In this document: piece after piece, positions 22,383 through 29,246 of the stretch
Layout of the letters: each line of letters begins with the position of its first letter
Position numbering within the stretch: position 1 is the first letter of the stretch
NCBI GenBank assembly: GCA_041695045.1
Contig: JBGFRR010000073.1
Span: forward strand, 1-29,307
Reading direction: 5' to 3'
DNA length: 29,307 nt
Source of the DNA: JBGFRR01 sp041695045
GTDB taxonomy: Bacteria; Bacteroidota; Ignavibacteria; UBA10030
Translations under genes and position numbers: made by a program
Notes under the pieces: generated by a model
Databases searched by the model: none
Seen by the model: the letters and a program-made list of their open reading frames with translations, nothing else
What the model was told of the DNA's origin: nothing

Positions 22383-23116
22383 TGCTGGAGAGCGAGGTTG
22401 TAGGTCTCGACGATTTCGTCCGAGACCAAGATTCTGCTGCAATGCTCGCAGGTCGTAATGGCATCGTTTTTCCGGAGTTCCAGGACTCGCTGTGGCGGCA
22501 CACGGTTGAAACAGCCCCCGCAGGCGTTGCGTCGTACCGCTACGACAGCTTTGCCCCCCTTGGCTTTGCGTACCCGCTCGTACAGGCGAAGGTCTGTCTT
22601 CGACAGCCGCACGACAATTTTCTCTCGCTCGTGCTTCAGTTGCAATTCCTCTTCCTCATGCTCCTTGTTGACTTGCTCCAGTTCCTGCTGTTTCTCTACA
22701 AGCTCCGCACGCAAGGCTTCGACCTCCACTGCAAAGCGCTCTGCGTCCGCTCTTCCTACCCCGGCTGTTCCCTCCAGGATCTCTAATTCCTTTTCCAGTT
22801 GGACAATCCGCTCCTGGGCATGATCGACTTCGCGTGCAAGGGCATCGTACTGCTTGTTGGTTTTGACCTCGTATTGCTGGGCTCTGTATTTCTCAATGTT
22901 TTCTTTGAGCGAGACGATTTCGAGGTCGGTTTGGTCGCGTGAGACGAGAGATTGTTTCACCAGATTCTCAGTTTCCGTTTTGAGCGACTCTTTTTCTTTC
23001 AGCCGCGTAGTCAACTCAGCTACGATGCGGGGGAGGTCCCCCTTCATTTCTTGCACCTCGTCGAGGTTCAGGTCAATTTGCTGTAAAGCATACAACAGGC
23101 GCAAACGATTTTCCAA
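22379..23116 (-). CDS. Coiled-coil zinc-ribbon protein (CT398-like)
   Basis: A 245-aa protein with a long antiparallel coiled coil (about residues 10-185; rich in E, K, Q, L, with EVKTNKQYDALAREVDHAQE at the centre) and a C-terminal C4 zinc ribbon (ACGGCFNRVPPQRVLELRK, then TTCEHCSRILV). It belongs to the conserved bacterial family with this hairpin-plus-ribbon architecture; the ribbon suggests nucleic-acid or protein binding, but the function is unclear. It is commonly next to nif3-like and rnhA genes, as here: 12 bp after nif3 and overlapping rnhA by ATGA. Confidence 0.9.
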   Translation of the reverse strand: MENRLRLLYALQQIDLNLDEVQEMKGDLPRIVAELTTRLKEKESLKTETENLVKQSLVSRDQTDLEIVSLKENIEKYRAQQYEVKTNKQYDALAREVDHAQERIVQLEKELEILEGTAGVGRADAERFAVEVEALRAELVEKQQELEQVNKEHEEEELQLKHEREKIVVRLSKTDLRLYERVRKAKGGKAVVAVRRNACGGCFNRVPPQRVLELRKNDAITTCEHCSRILVSDEIVETYNLALQQ

Positions 23117-23128
23117 CTCGTACTCCTT

Positions 23129-24235
23129 CTAAAAGTAATGGATTGGGTTTGTCGATCGTCGTGTGGTAGTGATCAAAATATTGCTCTTGCGTCGACGAGC
23201 CGCGGCCTGCAGACGTTTGGCGAGCGGTTCCAATACAACGTGTTCGGTTTCCCAGTGTCCCGCGTCGATGAGTGCAATGCAGCCGACAGCATCGTGGAAT
23301 GTATGATAGCGTATGTCGGCCGTCACGAACGCGTCCGCGCCGGCAGCAACGGCCGTGGCAAGCAAGTCGGAACCACTCCCGCCGCACACGGCAACGCGGC
23401 GGATCGACGCGCTGAGATCGCCGGCGTAGCGTACTCCCTCGGCGCGCAGGTTTTTCTTCACGGCCGTAAGGAATGCCTTCAGCGTTTGCGGTTTCGGCAG
23501 ATGCCCCACGGCGCCCATGCCGAAGTTTGGGTTTTCGTTCTCGAGTGTGTAGGCGTCGTACGCTACCTCCTCGTACGGGTGAGCGTTCTTCATTGCGGCA
23601 ACGATCCGCTGGAGCGCCGCGCGGGGAGCTACCATCTCGAGTCGCAGCTCATCCACCGTTTCCAACACGCCCGGCTTTCCGATGTACGGGTCGCTCGCTT
23701 CCGAACCACGGAACGTGCCCCGCCCCTGTACACGAAATGAGCAGGATGAGTACTCACCAATTTCTCCTCCTCCCGCATCGGCCATCGCAGTCATCACTGC
23801 ATCTACGTGCGATTCCGGGACGAAGACAGCAATCTTGACGAGCGTATCGTTGAGGGGAGCAAGAAACCGCGTGTTCTTCAGACCTAACTGGTCAGCCAAT
23901 GCAAAGCTCACACCGCCCCGAGCCGCATCGAGATTGGTGTGCGCCGCGTAGAGTGCGATGCCTCGTTCCGCGAGGGCAAGAAGAATTCGCCCTGTTTCAT
24001 CGCCGGTCGTAATGCTCTTCAGCGGCTGGAACAGGATCGGATGATGAGCAACGATGAGGTCTGCCTTCCTCCGTACGGCCTCCTGCACCACCTCTGGTGT
24101 TACCTCCAACGCAAGAAGAACATTGGAAACCTTTTTGCGTGGGTCTCCGAGTTGCAGCCCAACGTTGTCTCGTTTCCACGCCGTCCACCGAGGGGCGAGC
24201 GCTTCGATGAATTCAGAAAATTCTTGAACGGTCAT
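23129..24235 (-). CDS. Nif3-like dinuclear metal centre protein (DUF34/YqfO family)
   Basis: A 368-aa protein of the Nif3/DUF34 family, hexameric with a two-metal site; the physiological reaction is unsettled. The N-terminal metal motif is ADLIVAHHPILFQPLKS (His64/65), followed by ALYAAHTNLDAARGGV. A central insert (about 130-235, with KIAVFVPESHVDAVMTAMAD and NAHPYEEVAYD) resembles the PII/CutA-like domain of long YqfO members. The C-terminal motif ALIDAGHWETEHVV supplies the remaining His and Glu ligands. It is first gene of an operon with the zinc-ribbon gene and rnhA. ATG 24235 has no obvious Shine-Dalgarno, and a terminator-like hairpin lies only 16 bp upstream. Confidence 0.93.
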   Translation of the reverse strand: MTVQEFSEFIEALAPRWTAWKRDNVGLQLGDPRKKVSNVLLALEVTPEVVQEAVRRKADLIVAHHPILFQPLKSITTGDETGRILLALAERGIALYAAHTNLDAARGGVSFALADQLGLKNTRFLAPLNDTLVKIAVFVPESHVDAVMTAMADAGGGEIGEYSSCSFRVQGRGTFRGSEASDPYIGKPGVLETVDELRLEMVAPRAALQRIVAAMKNAHPYEEVAYDAYTLENENPNFGMGAVGHLPKPQTLKAFLTAVKKNLRAEGVRYAGDLSASIRRVAVCGGSGSDLLATAVAAGADAFVTADIRYHTFHDAVGCIALIDAGHWETEHVVLEPLAKRLQAAARRRKSNILITTTRRSTNPIHYF

Positions 24236-24250
24236 GCAAGCGACAGGGAT

Positions 24251-24285
24251 AAAAAAAGTGTCCCGCCTTTCGGGCGGGACACTTT
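24251..24285 (-). terminator. Strong intrinsic terminator or attenuator just before nif3
   Basis: On the minus strand, a 13-bp perfect stem (arms 24273-24285 and 24255-24267, 5-nt loop CGAAA) is followed by a run of T (7 in total, the first three in the stem). It is oriented to stop transcription coming from the receiver/H-box gene (24440-25120) or from a promoter at 24389-24417. As it ends 16 bp before the nif3 ATG, there is no room for a nif3 promoter after it. Confidence 0.85.
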
Positions 24286-24346
24286 AGGAACTCTTGTGAC
24301 TAGACTGGGGAAAAACTCGTTGCTTTGGCTTCTGTGCTTTCGACAT
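24284..24346 (-). other. Possible 20-codon leader ORF before the terminator
   Basis: ATG at 24346 opens a 20-residue frame (MSKAQKPKQRVFPQSSHKSS) whose TAA stop overlaps the base of the hairpin at 24255-24285. There is no clear Shine-Dalgarno and no run of one amino acid, so evidence for translation is weak; it is listed because its end meets the terminator exactly. Confidence 0.2.
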
Positions 24347-24388
24347 TGTACAATTGACTTCAGACGGACTGCAGTGTAGTGCGGTTCT

Positions 24389-24417
24389 ATAGTAGTGAAA
24401 AAACGGACGACATGCAA
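24389..24417 (-). promoter_or_regulatory. Candidate promoter for the nif3 operon
   Basis: On the minus strand TTGCAT (24417-24412), a 17-bp spacer, and TACTAT (24394-24389). The same TTGCAT-17 layout is found before the response-regulator gene at 25224. It would give a leader of about 140 nt containing the terminator-like hairpin. Confidence 0.45.
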
Positions 24418-24439
24418 GCAGTTGTTTTTCTCCCCGCGT

Positions 24440-25120
24440 TTAATCCGTCTTGAGGTTTTGGAAGTCTAATTTTTCAAAGTTGATATCCCGCAGGCGCCGG
24501 ATTTCCTTTTCGATGCGGGTGGAGCATTCATCGAACGCTTTAAGCTGTTGCCTGTCGGCTTCGTCGGCGAGCATTCGCTGAAGCAGGTCAGTACTAATTT
24601 TGATGGCGGCGAGCGGGTTGTTGAACTCATGACACACCGTGACGACAAGCTGACGGATGGCCTCAGACCGTTTCTCGGCAATCAGCATCCGTTTTTCAAC
24701 CGCTTCGGTTTGCCGCCGTCGTTGCACACGGTCGAGCACGCCGATGATGGTACGCGGCAGCAGCGATTCCGTCCATTCTTCCTTCAGAAGGAAATCTTCC
24801 ACGCCCAACTTCATCGCGTTGACGGCGAGCTTGATGTCTTTCGTCTTGGTGACGAAAATGATGGGGATGTGTGAGTGCAGCTCGTTCATCTGCAGACAGA
24901 ACTCGAGGCCGTTGGAGTTGGGAAGTTGGTAGGCGGTGAGGATAATGTCGATGGAGGGGTTTTGCTTCACTTCCTCTAGTGCATCTTCGGCTGTTTCTTT
25001 CCACACAAAATGAAATGAGTGCTCCTGAAATTTTTGGAGCTGCTGCTGGATGAGCGACGCAAAAGCGATGTCGTTATCCACAAGGAGGACGGTGGTCGGT
25101 TTGTCGGATGGCGTACTCAT
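24440..25120 (-). CDS. Pseudoreceiver plus histidine-box (DHp) protein lacking a kinase domain
   Basis: A 226-aa two-component protein. Residues 8-130 form a receiver domain with the acidic pocket (LLVDNDIAFA), the Thr (IIFVTKT) and the Lys (VEDFLLKEE), but the phosphoacceptor position is Ala63 (DIILTAYQLPNSNG, where families have LLDxxLP). Residues 150-215 form a HisKA-like dimerisation helix with H-box VCHEFNNPLAAIKIS (His164). The protein then ends with no HATPase_c domain (no N, G1 or G2 box). It is therefore a phosphotransfer or adaptor protein rather than a kinase, by inference. ATG 25120 is favoured, as upstream residues do not belong to the fold; no Shine-Dalgarno is seen. It is divergent from two response regulators. 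Confidence 0.82.
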   Translation of the reverse strand: MSTPSDKPTTVLLVDNDIAFASLIQQQLQKFQEHSFHFVWKETAEDALEEVKQNPSIDIILTAYQLPNSNGLEFCLQMNELHSHIPIIFVTKTKDIKLAVNAMKLGVEDFLLKEEWTESLLPRTIIGVLDRVQRRRQTEAVEKRMLIAEKRSEAIRQLVVTVCHEFNNPLAAIKISTDLLQRMLADEADRQQLKAFDECSTRIEKEIRRLRDINFEKLDFQNLKTD

Positions 25121-25223
25121 GCTTGGGAACAATGCTGATTCAAGGTAACGGAAGAAGGTGAGAGTTGCAACGGAGGTCTCATGATTCATCGACCGCTGCG
25201 AATATGAAGGCATCCGTGCGTAG

Positions 25224-25252
25224 TTGCATTTCGTTTTGAATTTCTCTATACT
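25224..25252 (+). promoter_or_regulatory. Candidate sigma-70-type promoter of the response-regulator operon
   Basis: TTGCAT (25224-25229), a 17-bp spacer, and TATACT (25247-25252) lie 55 bp before the ATG at 25308. The 187-bp divergent gap also has to serve the minus-strand H-box gene. Confidence 0.6.
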
Positions 25253-25307
25253 CACGCATCGCCGAAAGGTAACTCCCTATTCGCCGCACGCCTTCAGGAG
25301 GATGACC

Positions 25308-25679
25308 ATGTCAGTGAAAAACCGCATTCTGGTTGTCGACGACGAAGAAGCACTCCGCACCGTGTTGAGCTCGGAGTTGGAGGGGGAGGGCTATAACGTT
25401 GCCATGGCTGCCGATGGGGAGGAGGCTATCACGATCCTCAACTCAAGAGATTTCGACCTGATTCTTCTCGACATTAAAATGCCGAATGTGGACGGCTTCG
25501 AAGTATTGAAGCACGTGAAGCAAAACAAGCCCGCGACAAAAGTCATCATGCTGACGGGTTTTGCGGACCTCAAGAACGCAATCGAATCCAAGAAGCTCGG
25601 CGCGGAAGACTTCGTCAGCAAGCCCTACGACCTCGTTGACCTCCTCACCACGGTTGAACGCGTCTTGAGCGGGGTCTGA
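25308..25679 (+). CDS. Single-domain response regulator (CheY-like)
   Basis: A 123-aa stand-alone receiver. Seen: RILVVDDEEALRTVL (acidic pocket), FDLILLDIKMPNVDGFEVL (phosphorylated Asp), VIMLTGFADLKNAIE (Thr), and GAEDFVSKPYDLVDLL (Lys). No output domain follows, so it acts through protein contacts or as a phosphorelay intermediate. ATG 25308 is preceded by AGGAGG (25297-25302), one of the best Shine-Dalgarno sites in the window. It lies 35 bp before the NtrC-like gene and is probably co-transcribed with it. It may exchange phosphate with the divergent H-box protein. Confidence 0.95.
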   Translation: MSVKNRILVVDDEEALRTVLSSELEGEGYNVAMAADGEEAITILNSRDFDLILLDIKMPNVDGFEVLKHVKQNKPATKVIMLTGFADLKNAIESKKLGAEDFVSKPYDLVDLLTTVERVLSGV

Positions 25680-25714
25680 CGCCGCTCCGCGCCGACCCCG
25701 CAAGGAATCACCCG

Positions 25715-27112
25715 ATGACCAAGAAACATCTGATTCTCATCGTGGATGATGAGGAGTCGATTACCTTCTTGCTGAAAACGGAATTCGAAGACGTTCCTTC
25801 CTACGACGTCGACATTGCCCTCAACGGTTCCGAAGCCATTAACCTCATCCAGTCCAAGCTCTATGATGTCGTTCTTCTCGACATCAAAATGCCGCGGGTC
25901 AGCGGCATCGAAGTCCTGAAGTTCATCGCCGAGCATTCTCCCACCACGCAAATCATCATGCTCACAAACGTTGTCGATGTGAAGACGGCGATCGAGACGG
26001 TCAAGTTGGGTGCGTACGATTTCGTCAGTAAGCCGTATGACCGCGACCAGTTGTTTGCCACGGTGCAGCGCGCGCTGGAACGGCGTAAGCTCGTGATCGA
26101 GAAGGAGATGATGAAGAAGGAACTCATGCGCATCGCGGGGCCGGGCGAGATGGTGGGCGAAAGCAGTCTCTTCCGCGAAACGTTGAGCCAGGCGAAGAAG
26201 ATCGCGGCCAGCGATGCGTTCGTGCTCATCTACGGAGCGAGCGGCACCGGCAAGGAGCTGATGGCGCATTTTCTTCATCAGCACAGCGCGAGGAGCGAGC
26301 ATCCGTTCGTTGCCGTGAACTGCGCATCGATCCCCGACCAGTTGTTAGAAAGCGAGTTGTTCGGTCATGAGAAAGGCTCGTTCACGAGCGCCGTCGCGAC
26401 AAAACAGGGACTCGTCGAGGTTGCTCATCGCGGCACATTGTTTCTGGATGAAGTGGGAGACATTAGTTCCGTCATCCAGCCGAAGTTGCTGCGGTTTTTA
26501 GAGACAGGAGAATTCCGTCGCGTGGGCGGCACGCGTCCCATGAAAGTGGACGTGCGCGTCATCTCCGCAACGAACAAGAACCTGCAAGACGAAGCGAAAG
26601 CGGGGAGGTTTCGAGAGGATCTCTTGTATCGACTGAACGTCGTCAGTATCCGCTTGCCGCTGTTGCGTGAACGCAAAGAGGACATCTTGCTCCTCGTCGA
26701 GCACTTCCTGCGGCGGAAGGCAAAGTCGCCGACGAAACGCATGGGCGCGGAGGCCATCCACCTCTTGCAGCACTACGATTGGCCAGGCAACATCCGCGAG
26801 CTCGAGCATGTCGTTGAAGGGGCCATGATTTTGAGTCAGGGAGAAGAAATCCAGCCTGCGGACCTCTGGATCAACACGGCGCTCACAAGCTCCATCCAGC
26901 ACGGGACGGGAGCCACGGCAAAAGGGCATGATGGGCAGGGGACGGCCTTGATGTCGCTGGAAGAGTTAGAGAAGATTCATATCGAGCGCGTGTTGCGTCA
27001 CAACAACTGGAGCCGTGTGAAATCGGCAGAAATGCTTGGCATCACGCCGAAGACGCTGTATCTGAAAATCAAACGGTACAGGATTAAGGTTGGGAATAGC
27101 ACGGGGGAGTAG
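25715..27112 (+). CDS. NtrC-family sigma-54-dependent response regulator
   Basis: A 465-aa bacterial enhancer-binding protein. The N-terminal receiver (about 1-125) has YDVVLLDIKMPRVSG with the phospho-Asp. The AAA+ domain (about 145-375) has Walker A YGASGTGKELMAHFLH, Walker B GTLFLDEVGDIS, sensor/arginine-finger FREDLLYRLNVVSIRLP and DWPGNIRELEHVVEGAMIL. The C-terminal Fis-type HTH is EELEKIHIERVLRHNNWSRV followed by KSAEMLGITPKTLYLKIKRY. The sigma-54-contacting loop, normally GAFTGA, reads GSFTSA (HEKGSFTSAVA), a double departure with the key Thr kept. The start ATG 25715 has AAGGAA upstream. It is paired with the single-domain regulator. Confidence 0.96.
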   Translation: MTKKHLILIVDDEESITFLLKTEFEDVPSYDVDIALNGSEAINLIQSKLYDVVLLDIKMPRVSGIEVLKFIAEHSPTTQIIMLTNVVDVKTAIETVKLGAYDFVSKPYDRDQLFATVQRALERRKLVIEKEMMKKELMRIAGPGEMVGESSLFRETLSQAKKIAASDAFVLIYGASGTGKELMAHFLHQHSARSEHPFVAVNCASIPDQLLESELFGHEKGSFTSAVATKQGLVEVAHRGTLFLDEVGDISSVIQPKLLRFLETGEFRRVGGTRPMKVDVRVISATNKNLQDEAKAGRFREDLLYRLNVVSIRLPLLRERKEDILLLVEHFLRRKAKSPTKRMGAEAIHLLQHYDWPGNIRELEHVVEGAMILSQGEEIQPADLWINTALTSSIQHGTGATAKGHDGQGTALMSLEELEKIHIERVLRHNNWSRVKSAEMLGITPKTLYLKIKRYRIKVGNSTGE

Positions 27113-27325
27113 GTTCGCCGGAAGAATGATCTGCTCATTAAGCAAACTGATGATCGCTTTATCGACCGATGGTCTGCTGTTCGACGAATCCTCTCCGATC
27201 CAACAAGAATGGTTCCGCTTGAGGCACTCATCTTGATCCCGGAAGAGGTTTCGGAACGCCTTGCACGTGGAGATCAATTCCTTGCTGAAATCCTAGAAAA
27301 AGGGCACGTACTCTATGCCAGCTAA
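27113..27325 (+). pseudogene. C-terminal remnant of a nucleotidyltransferase (MNT-type)
   Basis: From directly after the NtrC-like stop, the frame encodes DLLIKQTDDRFIDRWSAVRR, then DPTRMVPLEALILIPEEVSE and RLARGDQFLAEILEKGHVLY. This is the C-terminal half of small MNT-type nucleotidyltransferases that pair with HEPN proteins. The catalytic GS...DxD motif that should precede it is missing, and no start codon with a ribosome site is visible. The 5' part was lost at the junction with the regulator gene. Confidence 0.75.
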
Positions 27326-27455
27326 ACAGTCGCTGTATCCCAACGATTGGTTGCGTGTCGCAGAGAAAGACTATGGCAGAGTACAATACCTGCTTAAAGC
27401 AAATGACCCGGAAGCGGCTGGATTCTATCTTCAACAAGCCATAAGGAGAACATAA
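27315..27455 (+). pseudogene. Truncated HEPN-domain gene
   Basis: ATG 27315 overlaps the nucleotidyltransferase remnant by 11 nt, as in intact MNT/HEPN pairs. The 46-residue frame reads DWLRVAEKDYGRVQYLLKAN, then DPEAAGFYLQQAIRRT, the first two helices of HEPN (F-x-x-Q-Q-A-x-E/K hallmark), and then stops. Intact members are over 110 aa with an Rx4-6H active site, which is absent. The break lies next to a GTTGTGAGGGAGTT tandem repeat. Confidence 0.75.
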
Positions 27456-27464
27456 GAGAGCTGA

Positions 27465-27522
27465 GTTGTGAGGGAGTTGGGTTGTGAGGGAGTTGGGTTG
27501 TGAGGGAGTTTCACTCCCGAAC
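27465..27522 (+). repeat. Tandem and hairpin repeat, inverted copy of the GTTCGGGAGT family
   Basis: Two identical 16-bp units GTTGTGAGGGAGTTGG (27465-27480, 27481-27496) are followed by a full 26-bp unit (27497-27522). The full unit is the inverse complement, with small changes, of the repeats at 16955-16980 and 18104-18129. It abuts the truncated HEPN gene. Confidence 0.85.
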
Positions 27523-27624
27523 AACTGTGTATCTGTCCCAAAAAATCTCCCATTTTTTTCTCTCCCACTGCAACCTTTTCCTCTTCTTTCCGTCTAATAA
27601 GTTGCAACATATCTCCTTCTTCAT

Positions 27625-27670
27625 TGAGCCGGTTCTGTTATTGTCTTGTGGGAAGACATGAGCCGGCTCA
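27625..27670 (+). promoter_or_regulatory. Two-tier hairpin upstream of the acyl-CoA dehydrogenase
   Basis: The outer stem TGAGCCGG/CCGGCTCA (27625-27632 with 27663-27670) encloses an inner stem GTCTT/AAGAC (27643-27647 with 27653-27657), followed by GTAATTTTTC. It could be a weak terminator for the preceding locus. The remainder of 27526-27810 is pyrimidine-rich and holds no gene. Confidence 0.4.
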
Positions 27671-27707
27671 GTAATTTTTCCCCGCCCCACTCCCCACCTC
27701 GCATTCC

Positions 27708-27736
27708 TTGACTTTCGCGGCTTTATTCGGTAACTT
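27708..27736 (+). promoter_or_regulatory. Candidate promoter of the acyl-CoA dehydrogenase gene
   Basis: TTGACT (27708-27713), a 17-bp spacer and TAACTT (27731-27736) lie 74 bp before the ATG at 27811. The -35 box is near consensus, the -10 box weaker. Confidence 0.5.
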
Positions 27737-27810
27737 TTCGCACCCTCAATTCAGGATCCCGCTGTTATCCTGTTTTGTAGACACTTCTTATCCCTCCGCA
27801 GGAATCATCC

Positions 27811-28980
27811 ATGCCAAAGTTTCATGGTGTTGACTATTACAACCTCGGTGCATCGCTTTCGGAGGACGAGATTCTCGTTCGCAATACCGTCCGCGAGTTC
27901 GTCGATGAAAACGTTCTGCCGGTGATCGAGAAGCATTACCGCGCAGGTACATTTCCTACGGACCTCGTGCCGAAGATGGCCGAGTTAGGACTGTTCGGTG
28001 CAACGTTGCCTGCCAAGTACGGCTGCGCGGAGCTGAACAACGTTGCCTACGGGTTGATGATGCAGGAACTCGAGCGCGGCGATAGCGGCGTGCGAAGCTT
28101 TGCCTCCGTCCAGAGCGGGCTGGTGATGTATCCCATCTATACGTTCGGATCGGAAAAGCAAAAGGAACACTGGCTACCGCTGCTCGCATCAGGAAAGAAG
28201 ATCGGGTGCTTTGGGTTGACCGAGCCGGACTACGGCTCTAATCCCGGCGGCATGATTACGCGGGCTGAAAGGGTCGACGACGGCTACGTGCTCAACGGCG
28301 CCAAAATGTGGATCACCAACGGCACCATTGCCGATGTCGCGGTCGTCTGGGCAAAACTTGAGGGGGAGATCAAAGGCTTCTTGGTCGAGAAGGGAACGAA
28401 GGGCTTTACCGCTCCCGAAATGACCGGCAAGCACTCGCTGCGCGCATCGGTCACGTCTGAGTTGGTATTCCAGGATTGCCATATTCCTGAAACCAATATC
28501 TTGCCAAAATCCGGCGGCCTCAAATCGTCGCTGATGTGCCTCTCGCAAGCGCGGTATGGAATTGCCTGGGGAGCCGTTGGCTCGGCGATGGCATGCTACG
28601 ACACCGCGCTCAACTATGCCACGTCGCGTATTCAATTCGGCAAGCCGATCGCCTCGTTCCAGTTGATTCAGGATAAGCTTGTGCATATGCTCAACGAGAT
28701 CACCAAGGCGCAGTTGCTCTGTTTACAGCTTGGACGCTTGAAGGATCAAGGAAAAGCGAAGTTCACGCAGATCTCCCTTGCCAAGCGTAACAACGTCTAC
28801 CACGCTCTCGAAATCGCACGGATGGCTCGGGAGATTCTCGGTGCCAACGGCATCCTCGATGAGTATCCGGTGATGCGCCACTCCGCAAACCTCGAATCGG
28901 TGAAGACCTATGAGGGGACACACGAGATGCACACGTTGATTATTGGAGAAGATATAACGGGAATTCCAGCGTTTGAGTAA
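27811..28980 (+). CDS. Acyl-CoA dehydrogenase, glutaryl-CoA dehydrogenase-like
   Basis: A 389-aa FAD enzyme. The closest family by motif is glutaryl-CoA dehydrogenase, which oxidises and decarboxylates glutaryl-CoA to crotonyl-CoA in lysine/tryptophan and aromatic degradation. Seen: LERGDSGVRSFASVQSGLVM, IGCFGLTEPDYGSNPGGM (FAD/substrate loop), LNGAKMWITNGTIADVAVVW, RYGIAWGAVGSAMACYDTAL, RIQFGKPIASFQLIQDKL, and the catalytic-base Glu in KTYEGTHEMHTLIIG (about residue 368). The usual IGRAITG reads IGEDITG. ATG 27811 follows CAGGAA. It has its own promoter region, and a small HicB-like gene follows 8 bp later. Confidence 0.92.
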   Translation: MPKFHGVDYYNLGASLSEDEILVRNTVREFVDENVLPVIEKHYRAGTFPTDLVPKMAELGLFGATLPAKYGCAELNNVAYGLMMQELERGDSGVRSFASVQSGLVMYPIYTFGSEKQKEHWLPLLASGKKIGCFGLTEPDYGSNPGGMITRAERVDDGYVLNGAKMWITNGTIADVAVVWAKLEGEIKGFLVEKGTKGFTAPEMTGKHSLRASVTSELVFQDCHIPETNILPKSGGLKSSLMCLSQARYGIAWGAVGSAMACYDTALNYATSRIQFGKPIASFQLIQDKLVHMLNEITKAQLLCLQLGRLKDQGKAKFTQISLAKRNNVYHALEIARMAREILGANGILDEYPVMRHSANLESVKTYEGTHEMHTLIIGEDITGIPAFE

Positions 28981-28988
28981 GGAGGGTG

Positions 28989-29201
28989 ATGTGTATATTG
29001 AACACCTACACGGCGAGATATACCAAAACGAAGAGCGGCTACATGGGTCAGCTCATTGATTGGCCGGAAGTGGTGACCGAAGGAAAGACATTGGAAGAAT
29101 GCAGAGAGATGCTGGAGGATGCACTGCGCGAGATGATTCTTGCATATCAACAGCAGAAAAAACAGATACCAGTAGGACGAGCTCTTTTAGCAGGCTGTTG
29201 A
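28989..29201 (+). CDS. Orphan HicB-like protein with altered C terminus
   Basis: A 70-aa HicB-type protein: YTARYTKTKSGYMGQLIDWP, then VVTEGKTLEECREMLEDALR and EMILAYQQQKKQIPVGRALL. The fold core is complete. AAGGAGG (28979-28985) supports ATG 28989 (or GTG 28986). The last residues AGC are encoded by a CAGGCTGTTGAAAAAG sequence of a type often seen at ends of dispersed elements, so the natural C terminus may have been replaced. No hicA follows in the remaining 106 bp. It is placed 8 bp after the acyl-CoA dehydrogenase stop, probably co-transcribed. Confidence 0.75.
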   Translation: MCILNTYTARYTKTKSGYMGQLIDWPEVVTEGKTLEECREMLEDALREMILAYQQQKKQIPVGRALLAGC

Positions 29202-29220
29202 AAAAGTGGTTATGACAACA

Positions 29221-29246
29221 AAAAAAATCATCGGGACGATTTTTTT
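29221..29246 (+). terminator. Bidirectional terminator-like hairpin at the window end
   Basis: The stem AAAAAAATC (29221-29229) pairs with GATTTTTTT (29238-29246) around an 8-nt loop. The T-run belongs to the stem itself, and with only two G-C-containing steps it is a weak stem. It lies 20 bp after the HicB-like stop. The remaining 61 bp hold no recognisable gene. Confidence 0.45.
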
